Source: Platycnemis pennipes (Eukaryota; Arthropoda; Insecta; Odonata; Platycnemididae). Taken from it: a stretch of 64,000 bases of DNA. Below are positions 24,766-39,138 of the stretch, in pieces. Every line of letters begins with the position of its first letter. Position 1 is the stretch's first letter. The notes beneath the pieces were generated by a model. It ran no database searches, was not told the DNA's origin, and saw only the letters and a list, made by a program, of their open reading frames with translations. The DNA is taken from positions 81,328,645 to 81,392,644 of the forward strand of contig OW121853.1 of the NCBI GenBank assembly GCA_933228895.1, given 5' to 3'. The position numbers and the translations under genes were made by a program.

Positions 24766-27614
24766 TTTTTTTATGAAAGTCGAGTCGAGTCGTTGACAGA
24801 CCCGCCAAGGCCAATAGGTTCAGAAATCTGCCGACAGGAAGCGCATCATCAAAATCGAGTAAATCTCTGGTTACACGATAGATAACACGTATGAACGTGT
24901 ACTTACGTACGTTCATTTACATTTGCGTGAATGGTTTCATGTACATTTACGTGAACGGATTCATGTACGTTTGCGTGAACGAATGGATGAATCGTTGGTT
25001 ACATGGTCCTTGAAACCGCATATGTACCGTATTCCTCCCAATATAGCCCCCCCTTTTTGGCCGAAACCTTCGCGGAAAAAGTCTGGGGGGGGGCTATATT
25101 CGAGCTCAAAGCACCTAATGTCCATTGTAAAATTCCATCCCCTGAGTTTGAAGGTTTATATCACAAAAATGAGAAGTTCAATTTTAAAATAAAGTATATC
25201 AAACTTAATCTTGTTTATTTATACATTTAATAATGTCACAAATATATTTTTAGGTGGTTATATTAATTAATTTTTCGATCAAGACAGATAAAAACGCCAG
25301 ATATTATTCAAGTTCCGGGAAGCAAGTTTGACGCCCACTAGAATATACACATGAAAAGCCACTTCTCTTTTCTTCGCATAAGATATGGAACATATATTTA
25401 TCTTAGACTAAACAAAGTTTAAAATAGATTACTCAGTTACTAATTACGTTATGAATAATATTTAAATATGCGCTATCTCAGCTTTCGGAAGTCGGAAATT
25501 TAGTTCATTTTGATGGTATTCTTCGTGTTTGAAAACTAAGCACGTGTATATATTTATTTCGGAAAGCGAGCTCCACGCAACAGGACTTTTGGCCTGGAGA
25601 GATAAGCTGCTCGAGGTTGTCAAGTTGTAAGCTACTGTAGGTACCGCGCGCACCAAACACCACGCGAGAAAATTTCTCTAGTGTGCACAGGAGAAATATC
25701 CTTGCCTATGCTTGAATAAAAGTTTATAAGTTGCAGTATTCACCAAAATAAAATCAGCGATAAGAGAGATAGCTTTTGTCCCCACATTTCTCGGCTTCTC
25801 GACAAAAGAAACAAATTGCATTTTAAATTATCTTCGACTCCGTCTCCAAAATCTTTGCGCGAGTAGGCATAATGACGGTATGCTTCCAAAGATACCGTCA
25901 GTTCTTAAACTGACACTGAAATGCATTGTTAAAGGTGAAACTTTTTTCCACTATTGTCGAGTCCTCTTGACTCATTCACAGCGATAGGCGATCTTCTTGC
26001 AGCAGAAGATTCCACGTGCACGCTACCTTTCTCTTTCAGGCATGCTCTGGACATTTGAGCATGCTTTTATAGCCGAAAATAAATATATATCGATATCAAA
26101 TAATCAATGAATTCTACTAAGATTTCATAATTGGATTCATATTAATGACTCGAGAGCAAGATAAAGGTCCAAAGGGTGATTTCTGGACCGGAAAAGGTGC
26201 GGGACGGAAAATAATGCAATCTGACAAATTCATCAATAACAAAAATATTGATGAACGTAATAGTATGAAACTACGTATAACTATTAACAAAGCCCTTAGC
26301 TACAATATGTGAAAAGGAAGTTTGATATCTCGATCTGTGTTGTTCTTACGATGCCCCAATTCGATGGATCCATCCATGAGTACCAAAAAAAAAAATTTGC
26401 TAAATATACGTTCTTAAACACGTACTTCAGTAAAAAAAATGTAAAAATATTTTAATACTACCAGTAAACGTAGAAATAAACAAGCTTTAATTTGATATAC
26501 TTTATTTTAGAATCGCTTTAGCCATCTTGGAGATATTGGTCTTCAAACTCATGGGTGAACGAAATTTTGTAATGGATGGTAGTAAGTTTTACTATTCCAT
26601 TTTTTTATTTCCTATTTAGGATTATTAATTACATCATTAATTGCCAAGTTGCTAGTCATTCTATAGATAATTATCTATGATAAATTTTTGTTCAAATAAA
26701 TTTCCTTAGAAATCGAAAAATTTAATCCACAGGACTCTATACAAAATTCATATACCTGCTCACATTCATCCGTGAATGAAAATTCATTGTTCAAACATTA
26801 TTAACTTGCATTAATGGATATTGGAAATAACCCGTGCTGATATTGGGTGTTCATGCATGGTGCAAATGGGGGTGATTGACACAGGTCATTTTTATGATTC
26901 TAAGTTCTATCATGTTTAGGCAGAAATCATCGATTTTGGAGAGATGGTGCCAATAATTGGAAGAGGAAGAAAAGTATATGTTAAAAAACTAACTATGTAA
27001 TTAACGGCCAATCATAAATTTGAGGCGCGAGCTTATGAAATATTTACTGCACAAACAAGGCATTCATTTTGTATGAAATTCACTGTACTGTTGGACTAAC
27101 CCCGGCATACATGACATTGCTGAGAAAGCGTTTAGCTCCGAAAAGAAATACATAGGAATGCGAAATACAAGGAATGCTCTTCTAATTAGGCTTATGTATT
27201 CCTTAAGAAAAAAATATTTTGCTTCCTGGCTTACTTGGATTACAAGTTAATAGGGCATGTCACTCATATAGGCCTCATATTATGCCTAAGTACACTCTAG
27301 GTACCATACTGCAAGCTAATTTACACATTTTTGAGTAATCCTAGGAATGAAGGTAATTTTATTATTTCGAGAGCTACCGGAAAATTTCCATTATGTCTTT
27401 TGGCCATGTCATATTAATTTGACTGTTTATAACTATGCATTAGGTAGGCAGACCTGCCATTTGATAGTCGGATTGCTTGCTAACTTTAATTGCGATGGCT
27501 TAAGTAAGAACTGGGTCTCTTCACTCATGTGCAATAATGTACAGACTCAACTCGATACTTGCGAGTACTTTACAACTCGACTCGAGGTCAAAAAGTGCTA
27601 CTCGCACATCCCTA
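24698..27614. mobile_element. hAT-family transposon with 8 bp target duplication, non-autonomous
   Basis: The left end TAGGGATGTGCGAGTA matches the inverse right end ending CTCGCACATCCCTA. GTAATTAT flanks both sides (24690-24697 and 27615-27622), the 8 bp duplication typical of hAT insertions. Inner ends contain repeated ACTCGA/TCGAGT words. No hAT transposase (RW or hATC motif) was recognised in its 2.9 kb. A CCTCCCAATATAGCC / GGGGGGGGCTATATT inverted pair near 25030-25105 may be part of another small insert. Confidence 0.86.
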
Positions 27615-27622
27615 GTAATTAT

Positions 27623-29589
<1,967 letters not shown>

Positions 29590-30358
29590 CCAGGCTGAAA
29601 AATCATTAAAGCATCATCTGCTTCAGTCTTATACTGGCAGTTGCCGAAAGCGCAGACACTTCCACTTCAATAAATTTGCTAAAGTCGTCGGCGGAAGCAT
29701 CACTGGCCCCTGGTAAACGGTGGTAATTTTTCTAAGCTCTCGTCGGAATAGGCACGGTTTCTTCTTCCGAAAAAGAAAACTAATTTTGTTGTCACCTTCG
29801 TTTCTCACCAAGTTAATTAACTCCTCGTCCGTCAAATACTCCCGCACTAGCAGACAAAGACAGGCGGGCTGAATTCCACCCCTTACCCACACCACTGCTC
29901 TCTGCTGTCGTGTGACTGACTAGATGGTTTTCCGCTTGTCCATATTCCACCCATTCCACTCCTTTGCCTCCGTTTGAACTTGGATTATCAAAAGAACAAC
30001 TAAAAAGTGCAAGCGCGCGTGCAAGGTACGCGAGGGCCAGCCGTAATTTGTCAGTGGGTGGACTTGATTGGACTTTAAACAATGTAGAGATGGAACAAAT
30101 ATTGTATTCTAAGTTGTAGTTGACAAATAATGCCACGAAAGATAAATACCATGCGTTAATTTGTACTTAGCAGTTCATCGCCGTCAAGAAATATCGCTCG
30201 TAATACAGAGCGTATAATGTGGCAGGAGCTTCTAGGCCTCGCTATATACATTTTCTTTTACATGTTAATCATGGGCCATTCAATTATACATTGCCAATCA
30301 CTCGTTATTGCAAGATTCTCGCTATATGCCGTACTCACTATAACGGGCTTCTACTGTA
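29590..30358 (-). mobile_element. Tigger/pogo-type remnant
   Basis: The right 170 bp, ending CGGGCTTCTACTG followed by TA at 30359-30360, is the inverse of the left end of the element at 56381 (CAGTAGAAGCCCAGTATAG), with matching CTCGCTATA and TTTTACATGT words inside. Upstream on the - strand, a frame with REYLTDEELINLVRNEGDNK resembles the acidic C-terminal tail of Tigger transposases. The left boundary is not defined. Confidence 0.6.
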
Positions 30359-30360
30359 CG

Positions 30361-31568
30361 TACTTTTCTTACATAGCACTCGACGGACGTATTACCAGAG
30401 ATTTGAGGTGTGCGCGACCAGGAGTTCACCATTGCCAACAGCGTAAAATGTTAGTGTACATTGCCGTGGAGCGATTTTCGTCTTTGTGGTTTATTTTAAG
30501 TAAGAGGAACAATATCAACATTTCCTTACATGAAAAGTTATGAAACATTTTTTCCATAGAGCATATGTAACCTCGATATGCATGTACTTTTCTACACCTC
30601 AGAAATAGAAATCTAACTTTTGGCCATTTTAAAAATCAAAGAATGGGTAAATATAATTATAAAAAATATTTGTAATTCGGAGATCTCGTTCTCTCTATAA
30701 AAAACAATAAGTGCGCCAATCAAATATTTTGCCGCAACCGCAGAAGCTAAGCGTTTACGTTTACACACTTTTTAATGATTTAATTTTACAGTCAAATAAA
30801 CAACGAGTAAAACGATATATTACACGATTCTATGGAGCTTGCGCAGAATTTCATACTAATGCTTAAAGTTCAGAGTTCTACCTTTATTGCGCCGATAGTA
30901 GTCTCCTTCCTGGGCTTTGCCCACCGAGGACATTAACAGTAGAGAAGTTACACCGACCATCAAATAGAAGTTAATGATTATTCTAATCGATAGCTACAGG
31001 CATTTCCATTACATATGAATTACAACTACATTTCTAACATATTTAACAGGAAAATAGCTTGTTGGAAACGTCTGAATTCTCATTCAAGAAATGTTAAGCA
31101 AAATTTGTCCTATTCCATTCCATCATAAACCAAGGAATTAATTTATTGCGATTCAAGCCCTACCATAATTGTATTAATTTTACGCAAAACTTAGGATTGA
31201 GAAATCCCAGTTTAGTAGAGAATTCAATGTAAGGCTTTTTTTAAGGCCATTTGAAAAAGCTCAGGAATGGCGGGATGCGCTACCTTTTTGCTAACATAAC
31301 AGGTATATAGTTTACATTACCAGACATAAGAAATATTCGTCTCCAAACTAACCATTGTATTTCAGAGCCCATCAGCTCTAGTGAATATTTATTAATGAAT
31401 ACATATGAATACACTCGGGGCTGAGCTTAAAGCCACCGAGTGCATCCACCGGGTTGCAGATGGTAGGTCGACCTCTAGATATAGGGGTTAGCTGCGAGAT
31501 AAGCGAGTTTGCTCATCAAATAAGCAGTCGTGGACAAAAAGTGACAGCATTCCGAGGGAGTATTTGAT
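30361..31568. other. cic intron sequence, nothing recognised
   Basis: AT-rich and non-coding on both strands, with no terminal repeats or domains. Confidence 0.35.
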
Positions 31569-32033
31569 CTATCCCTGGGTAACGTAGGCCACTAAATAAT
31601 ACAGAACCTGTGATGATGCCATGACTTTGTGACGGAGGCTGCCAACAATTACACTTCCCATCACCCGGAGGGGAGGGCAGCAGCTCTTCTTCATATGAGT
31701 GAAGGTGGAGACCACAGTGGTCGGTACAGTGACACTCATTTCACTACAGGCATGGTAACATTTACTTAAACGGCTGTAGCCGTTCGAACAATCCATGGAT
31801 TGTTCGAACATGGATTGGTGTAAAATGGATTTTACACCAATGGTGGTGGTTTACATGGTGGTGTAAAATGGATTTTACTTTCAGCGTCGCAAAATTTCTC
31901 AACGGATTCTATCTCAGGGTACTTTGTAGAATCACGAGAGTTAAGTAACTTTTTGAGGCTCAATGTGGATTTCAACTATTTTCTTGCATGAAGACAACTA
32001 CAGGCATGGTAACGTTTACTTTAACGGCTGTGG
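31569..32033. repeat. LINE leader-like sequence with a 37 bp direct repeat around a 215 bp insert
   Basis: ACTACAGGCATGGTAAC[A/G]TTTACTT[T]AACGGCTGT[A/G]G occurs at about 31743-31782 and again at 32000-32033. Between them lie small palindromes (TTCGAACAATCCATGGATTG, 31782-31810) and repeated GTGTAAAATGGATTTTAC words. It looks like an insertion or duplication in the leader of the RTE-like LINE that follows. Confidence 0.5.
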
Positions 32034-33475
32034 TACTGCAATGTGGAAGGCAAGGGGAAACCACCACATTATTATCCCGAGAAGTCGCAGCTACTCGACT
32101 CCTTTCTTTCTTATTATGACGTGATGGAAACCTCTTGAGTAAAATATTCTGTAGGTAAAATAGTCCCCCATTCGGATCTCCAGGCAGGTACTACCAGAGA
32201 GAGTACATCAGTGCGATAATCATTTTAGGGTAGGAACGTGGAACATGCGATCACTTTGGACCTGCTAGAGATTGGAGAACCTTAAGGTGGAAATGCAAAG
32301 AATGGACCTCGATGTATTAGGAATCAGTGAAATGAGATGGCCTGAAGAAGGAGACTTTTGGAGTGGAAGTTACAGAATCATTCACACCGGATCACTGAAT
32401 GGTAACGCTGGAGTAGACATGATGCTCAGGAAGAGTGCGGGACTGCCCGTGAAGAGCTTCCTGCAGTACAGTGAGAGGATTATAATGGTGAAGATGGAGA
32501 CCAAGCCTACAGATACCATCATGGTGCAAATTTACAAGCCTACGTTGGACTATGAAGATGAAAAAGTGGATGATGTCTATGAGGATATCACGGAAGTAAT
32601 AAAGCATGTAAAAGGAGAAGAAAACTTAATTATTTTAGGATATTGGAACGCTGTCATTGGCGAAGGTAAAGATGGAAGAATAACAGGAAAATATGGCTTG
32701 GGAAATCGAAATGAGAGAGGAGAAAGACTTATAGAATTCTGCAAACAGCACAAATTGGTGGTGGCAAACTCATTGTTTCAAAACCACCAATGGAGAAGAT
32801 ATACCTGGAAAATGCCCAGAGATTTCAAATAGGCTACATTTAGTGAGGCAGAGGTTCAGAAACCAGGTGATGAACTGCAAAAGTTACCCGGGTGCAGATA
32901 TCAACAATGACCACAACTTAGTGATGATGAAATGCCACCTAAAACTCAAGAAATTAAAGAAATCAATGAAGAACGTATGGCAAGTAGAGAAAATAAAGGA
33001 ACCTTAACAACGGCTGGCCTTCCAGAAGGCAGTGGAAAACAAAATAGAAGAAGATTTGACCGTGAAATCAGAAGAAAAGAGATGGTAGAAAATCAAAATA
33101 TGGCTACAGGAAGCAGCAAAAGAAATTCTGCGGAGAAGAAAAGTTGTCAAGAAGAAACCATGGATTACAGAAGAAGTCTTAAAATTAATTGAAGAGAGAA
33201 GAAAATATAAAAATGTGGAAACTGAAGAAGGGCAAACATCGCTACAAAAGAATTAGCAATGAAATAAAGCATAAAGCGAGAAAAGCAAGGGGAAAGTGGA
33301 TGAAGAATCTATGCGAAGATGTACCTAGCAACCTCGCAAAAGGAAATGCGGAAGTTGCCTACAGGAGGGTGAGAATTCACTTCAAGGAATGGGCTGCAAG
33401 ATGTAACAGCATCAGGGACAAGAATGGAGAACTCTTAATTGAACATGAGGATAAAGTGAAGAGATAGAAGAAATA
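32034..33475 (+). pseudogene. RTE-like LINE copy 4, part 1 (leader and endonuclease domain)
   Basis: The frame 32272-32832 reads MENLKVEMQRMDLDVLGISE, MRWPEEGDFWSGSYR, then LIILGYWNAVIGEGKDGR and LIEFCKQHKLVVANS: the apurinic endonuclease domain. The usual GDWN is GYWN, losing a conserved Asp, and a TAG at 32830 interrupts the frame. NNDHNLVM follows near 32905. A basic stretch reading RKARGKWMKNLCEDVPSNLA continues to 33467. The frame breaks off at a TA-flanked insert after 33475, with KKYLEKLYNG resuming beyond it. Confidence 0.87.
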
Positions 33476-35718
33476 CAGTAGAATCCTGATTTAAGGTTTT
33501 TCAGGGGGGACAAAATTTAAAACACTAAATGCGGAAAAACACTAAATCAGGACTTGTCATTTTTTTGAGGTTTTAGGGTCTGTAATGATTAGAATAGCTT
33601 TCTACGAAAAGAAAATATAATTATAGTATAAAAAATAATATATAATAAATATATAAGTATAAAAGTCACTAAAAGGGGTCACATGCAACAATAAAAAATT
33701 TTCATTAGTTTTATATGCTCTTCCCAAAGAAGGTTGGATTCAGTGACAAAACGAAAATAAATGAAAAATGAACCAAAAATGAAAATGCCTTAACCAAAAA
33801 TACAATGCATTAGCCTTCTGACAACTCAGGAATTCAGTATCAATTTTAAAACTTTTAGGAGAGACTAATTATATTTCTTAACAGCTACTTTTTAAAAAAA
33901 TCTGAAATTTTACTCTGCTTATTTTTTTTACTGTAACTAAGAAGTAGCTCATTTTCCAGTTGTGAAACTGTCTGTAAAGTAGATTGATTGTTCTCAATGG
34001 ATGAAAAGTATGATTTCAATTTTTCAAGTCCAACCACAGCCTCTGAAAAGGTAGCCACTGTCGGCACTTCCTCATCTTCACTGCAGTTAGAATCTGTTTC
34101 ATTTGATGTACCACTCAATTACCTTATTGAAACAATGCCACTGGTCTGCAAGTCATCATCACATTCAACAAAATCACTGAACGATATTTCTGGATTCAAA
34201 GTTTGCCATTCATTATCGTCCACAAAAGTTTGCAAATCACATTCTGTTTCAGTGGTATTCAGGAACCCCCCTTTGGCAAAACAATTTGAGATGGTTGCAC
34301 TATTCACACTTTCCCATGCGCTTGCAACGAAATGGATTGCCTGTAACAAATTTATTTTGGCTTGTTGCTGCCCACAATTTATTGATACAATTGCCTTTCT
34401 CACCAATGCAATGTAAATGGCTCTCCAGTTCCTCAAACGAGGACTTTTTTGAGTGCTTATGACGCTTAGATAAAACACCCAATGCTGTGGATTCTCTTAA
34501 CATTGCTTCCCTTTTCATTATGATGTTGTTCAATTTTGTTACTGGCATGAGCAGCATCTTCGCCAAGTCAATTCTCTTTAAGTGAGGATTTTTATCCACC
34601 TCCTCAATAATTTTTCTCTTCTCTTCGAAGCTAAGAGATTTCCTTTTTGAAGCCATCCCAAAATCAAAGCCAGCAGCCTCTGCTCTCTATAAACCAATAG
34701 CACCCAGGAGACTGGTACTGGTCGATCAGTGGTCTTGTTGAAGATTTTTTTCTCGTAACACTTCCGAGGAACATATGATTTACAAAGAAGTCGCCAACTC
34801 TCTTTTCTGAGCCACTTCTCACTGGCTTCAAATGTGGCTATATAATACATTGTATTTTTTAAATCTGTTACGCAACTAAATAAACCCTTACAACCGACCA
34901 TCCAACCCTAACTCGTAAATGCTGTAATTTGAACCTTCAGGCAAAACACATTGTAATTCAACCCTCCCGCCTTTTTTTGTGCGGCCGTAACTTAGCATGA
35001 AGCTAACCTCGGCGTTTTCTGGGGATAAATTTTACTGTCGTTGTCACTGCAGCACCTAATAGATGTTGGAAATTTTCCTAAGATAAATGGAGTTAAGGAA
35101 AATTCCCACTGGGAATGTTAGTTTGGACGGTTATCAACGTTAAAAATTCCATTTTTACACATTTCTCAGTGGTCTCGATGTTTTAACACCCATTTTATTC
35201 TGTAAAAGCAAGGTGTAGGTGGCTATGTACTCGAAAAATCATCATCATAGCATCATTAAAGACGAGCGAAAGATAGACATTTCATTTCGCAAAATATTGA
35301 TACTTTCCGATTATGAGACTGATGGTACGACATAATGAGAATGCCTTATTTAGCAATCAATTTTGATTGCTAGCTTGACAGTATGTTCATTATACATTCA
35401 TTCATTGTGCATATACAAGCATCTTAAAGCTAAACCTTAAGGACCGCCGACCTATTGAAAACTAATGCTGGTGATAGTCATCACTGATGTATGGATAATC
35501 ATTTGCATGAATCGTCATGAATAAACCTTAAATCGAGTAAAAAATCTTGTCCGGGAAAATTTTTTACGACCTAGAATGCGGAAAAACGCAGAATGCGGAG
35601 ACACTAAATTAGGACAATTTTTACATTGTTTTTATAGGGAATGAATCGGGACCTCAAAAAATAAACGTTAAATGCGGAAAAACGTTAAATGCGAAAACCT
35701 TAAATCCGGATCCGACTG
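33476..35718 (-). mobile_element. Tigger/pogo element inserted in RTE-like LINE copy 4
   Basis: The left end CAGTAGAATCCTGATTTAAG mirrors CTTAAATCCGGATCCGACTG on the right. TA flanks both sides (33474-33475 and 35719-35720). Removing the element restores the LINE sequence across the TA. Inner ends repeat AAACACTAAATGCGG words. Transposase remnants are on the - strand. Confidence 0.92.
33885..34656 (-). pseudogene. Tigger transposase with the catalytic core deleted
   Basis: From 34656 leftwards the frame reads MASKRKSLSFEEKRKIIEEV and IDLAKMLLMPVTKLNNIIM, the CENP-B-type N-terminal helix-turn-helix. It then jumps, with a frame change near 34435, to AIYIALVRKAIVSINCG and INLLQAIHFVASAWESVNSA (34478-34119), which normally lie after the DDE core. 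The end at 34118-33885 is an acidic tail finishing QSKISDFFKK, a typical Tigger C-terminus. The DNA-binding start and the C-terminal end survive while the catalytic domain between them is missing. Confidence 0.87.
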
Positions 35719-36828
35719 TACTTGGAAAAGTTGTACAATGGAAGCCATCTTAGAGCGGAAGTAATCAAAGAGGAAAATGAAGTCGTTAAGGATGAATTGG
35801 GAGCCCCAATCTTAAGATCAGAATTTGATGCAGCTGTACGGGATCTGAGGATAAATAAGGCTTCGGGAATAGATGATATTCCTGCCGAACTAATAAAAAA
35901 CGCCGGAGAGAAGACGTTTACTCAGCTGTACAAAACCATATGCGATATGTACTCAACAGGAGAGATACCCATGGACTTTGAGAAGAACATCATCATTCCT
36001 GTTGCCAATAAGAAGAGTGATGAGAACTGTGAACATTTTCGGACCATAAGCCTGACAATACATGCCTCGAAGAAATTAACCAGAATCATCTATAGAAGAA
36101 TAGAGCGAAAAGCGGAGGAATTCCTGGATGAGGACCAATTCGGGTTCAGAAGAAACAAATGCACAAGAGAAATGATTTTGGCCCTCAGGCTACTTATAGA
36201 GAAGAATCTACCGATGTTTGTTGCATTTGTAGATTTGGAGAAGGCATTTGACAACGTGGATTGGAATATGATGCTAAACGTTCTGAAAGAAATTGGAGTA
36301 TCATACAATGACCGAAGAGTTATCCAAAGCTTGTATAAAAACCAGGTGGCCATAATCAAATCAGGACCCAGCAGTACGGAAGCAAGCGTAAAGAAAGGAG
36401 TGAGGCAAGGATGTGCACTGATCCCGTATTATTCAATGTCTACATCGAGAAAGCCATCTAAGAAGTCAAAGAAAAGTCTCCGGCAGTGAATATCCACGGG
36501 GAGAAAAATCAGCATGCTACGATTTGCCAATGACATGGCAGTCTGGGCAGAAACAGAAGGAGATTTAAAGAAGATTTGGTGTGCAGCAGGAGAAAGGAAG
36601 CCAGGACCAATGTTAAACTAGGAAAACAAAAAATCGAGGATGGTGGAAGAGTTCTGCTACCTGGGAAGCCGAGTAACCAGCGATGGACGAAGTAAAAGAA
36701 AAATCGCCAGTAGAATTTCCCAAGCAAAAAGGGCATTTTACCAGAAGAAGATTCTGCTTATAGTGGCAAATACAAGAGTTGAAGTGAGGAAAAATTTCAT
36801 TAGGACATACATCTGGAGCATTCTACTA
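35719..36828 (+). pseudogene. RTE-like LINE copy 4, part 2 (reverse transcriptase)
   Basis: The frame 35722-36489 reads ILRSEFDAAVRDLRINKASG, FRTISLTIHASKKLTRIIYR, FLDEDQFGFRRNKCTREMI, FVDLEKAFDNVDWNMMLNVL and VKKGVRQGC, the RT fingers and palm. The catalytic box at 36523-36534 reads FAND, with Asn for the first catalytic Asp. Relative to the 12597 copy, sequence between the box and the CSRRKEARTNVKLGKQK segment is shortened. GSRVTSDG and AKRAFYQKK follow before the next insert. Confidence 0.9.
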
Positions 36829-38728
36829 CAGTAGAACCTCTATTTTACGAAGTTGAAGGGACCCAAAAATTTGAGCTTTGTAAATCAGAGGGTTTGTAAA
36901 TTGGAGGTTATCTTCCACTAACTCCTCTGTCTCCGGAACTGATGTGTCACCAAAACCAACTGGTCGCCAACGGTAGGAAATAGTTTTTGCGGTGACACTC
37001 CCATGCTCTGGCAATACCTCGCACAGCATGGAGCAATGTCCATGGAGGCACATCATGCACATAAGAGGCTTGATCTGCGACAAATGTACGTCTACTAAAA
37101 CTCTGCTGACAAGAATGCGAGTATACTTTCAATGCAATTAAACACTAGGCTGTACTTAACTTGTCAAATAGTTATGCTATGGTTGAAATCAAACTAATTA
37201 CTATAACAAATAATAATCATCTGCTCATTCTGGGAAAAAACAACAGATATTACATGAAATTCTCTGTGTGCAGTGTATCTACATCAAATTGAAAGGATTT
37301 AAAAATTGCACCTCAATTGTATTGATTCGCTGTGGAGCATAGGCGTTATTCCTAAGGCTAGGAGACTCACTTTAGTAAAAGAGAATGAAACAGCCATGAA
37401 TTAAAAAAAACAGGTGAATATTTTCCTAAAACTTTATAATGGTCTGAACATGGCTGCTGCACCTGAATTAAGTTCTTGTAGCTGGTTGGTAAATCTCAAA
37501 ATAAGGGGAATAAGAGAATTAATTCATCCTGCAGAGTATTTTAAGCATATGCAGTTATGCATTAATTAACGAAAGGGGTATATTTAGTGCTAGCCGATTT
37601 GTGTTTAAAGAAGCCATTTTAACATGGGAAAGCCAGGGATACATTTTAACTAGGAAATTTCAAAACAAAGTTCCAACTGACCCAGTATATTTCCATGAAA
37701 AGACCAGAAAATTCCTTTTTTGAAGAAAGCGTATCGTTTGAAATACATTTAGTAATATTTCGCAGCTAATTTAAGTCAATTTTAGAACTTCACTCGAGTA
37801 AATTTGAAATTCCCTTTTTTTTTAAGATGCATTCTACAGTGCTGACATCTAGTGGTGACTTGCAAGAACTATTTACTCGCGGCTACAGAAAGCGATCGCG
37901 AATTCTTACCTATCGACGTAAAACACTTCAAATGAAAAATTAAATAATCAAATTGCATCAATATTTGAATATAAGTAATTTATTATTGCAAAATTAGTAT
38001 TTTTTAATGAAACTAAGCTCCACGACAGCTGCAGCAAAGAACTTCCAACGGGAATACCATTTTCAAGTGAAAGGCTGAAATAAGTTCTGAATTGGGGTTG
38101 CGGCGGCTACCTTAAAGCTAATTTTAAATAATTCCAGAGAAAATATGGATCCTTTGTGACAACGAGTTAGGTATTCATAATACATAAAATGATAGAAAAG
38201 GAATAGAAATTACCAAGCACTAATCCGATTATTTTATGAACTGGGGCATTGTTTTCGAGAAGTAGGCATCGTGCCATGCGTCTTTGAACATTTTTTCCTT
38301 GGATCATATAATTAGGATTGAATTGCGATTTGGATGATCAGTTTTTGGGATTTTTGCTGCAGTTTAAGCATTTCAAAAAGCACTATGCTCACATTCGATT
38401 TTTCCACATTTCCCATATGAAATACTTGGACCGAGGGCCCTCTCAACATGACCTATCTGGCTTCAGCTGCTCCTGTTGCCGTATACTGCGATCGTTATTC
38501 CATTGTACTGAGTTCAGTGCTACAAAATCCTTTCAAAAACTTCGTAAAACAGAGGTCAATCACTCCTAGGGACCGGCCTCTCACTTCGTAAATCAATAAA
38601 ATCGAGGTTTTGTAAAATAGAGGTCATTTTACATGGTTTTCCTATATACAAAGATCGGGACCGGCGGAATGGTTCGTAAATTGGTATCATTTCGTAAATT
38701 AGAGGTTCGTAAATAAGAGGTTCTACTG
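36829..38728. mobile_element. pogo/Tigger-type element, second insert in RTE-like LINE copy 4
   Basis: The left end CAGTAGAACCTCTATTTTAC mirrors ATAAGAGGTTCTACTG on the right, with TA on both sides (36827-36828 and 38729-38730). The unfilled site TTCTACTATATGGCAG exists in the related copy at about 13160, confirming the junctions. GTAAAT[T/C]GGAGG-type words recur inside both ends. 1.9 kb, no recognisable transposase. Confidence 0.92.
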
Positions 38729-39138
38729 TATATGGCAGTAAAGCATGGACAATAACAGCAGCAGAGAAGTCCAGGCTGGAAGCATTTGAAATGTGGTGCT
38801 ACCGAAGAATCATGAAGATCAAATGAATCGATCTACTGACAAAGGAAGAAGTGTTAAGAAGAGTGGGAGAGAAGAGATGTCTACTGAAAACATTAAAAAG
38901 AAGACAGGACAACTTAATGGGCCATATCTTGAGACATGATGGCCTGATGAAAACATTCGTCGAGGGAAAAGTGAACGGGAGGAATGGAAAAGGCAGGCCG
39001 CATATGAGGTATATGGAGCAAGTTGTGAAGGATATAAAAGAGAGGTGTTACGTCAGTATGAAGAGGTTGGCCGATAGAAGAATTCAGTGGAGGGCTGCGT
39101 CAAACCAATCCTAGGATTGTTGACCGATGATGATGATA
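38729..39138 (+). pseudogene. RTE-like LINE copy 4, part 3 (C-terminus and 3' end)
   Basis: It resumes with EMWCYRRIMKIK followed by a TGA at 38824-38826, then EEVLRRVGEKRCLLKTLKRR, MGHILRHDGLMKTFVEGKVN and GRPHMRYMEQVVKDIKER. The 3' end is in GATGATGATGA (39126-39136). The in-frame TGA sits at the same codon in the copy at 12597-13565. Confidence 0.9.

Noticed and set aside
30217..30543. 108-codon frame with membrane-like start
   Set aside because: Its first half is the terminal repeat of a pogo-type element shared with 56381; no conservation.
31569..31811. 80-codon - strand frame with several Cys
   Set aside because: Overlaps the leader-like repeat and palindromes, no family resemblance.
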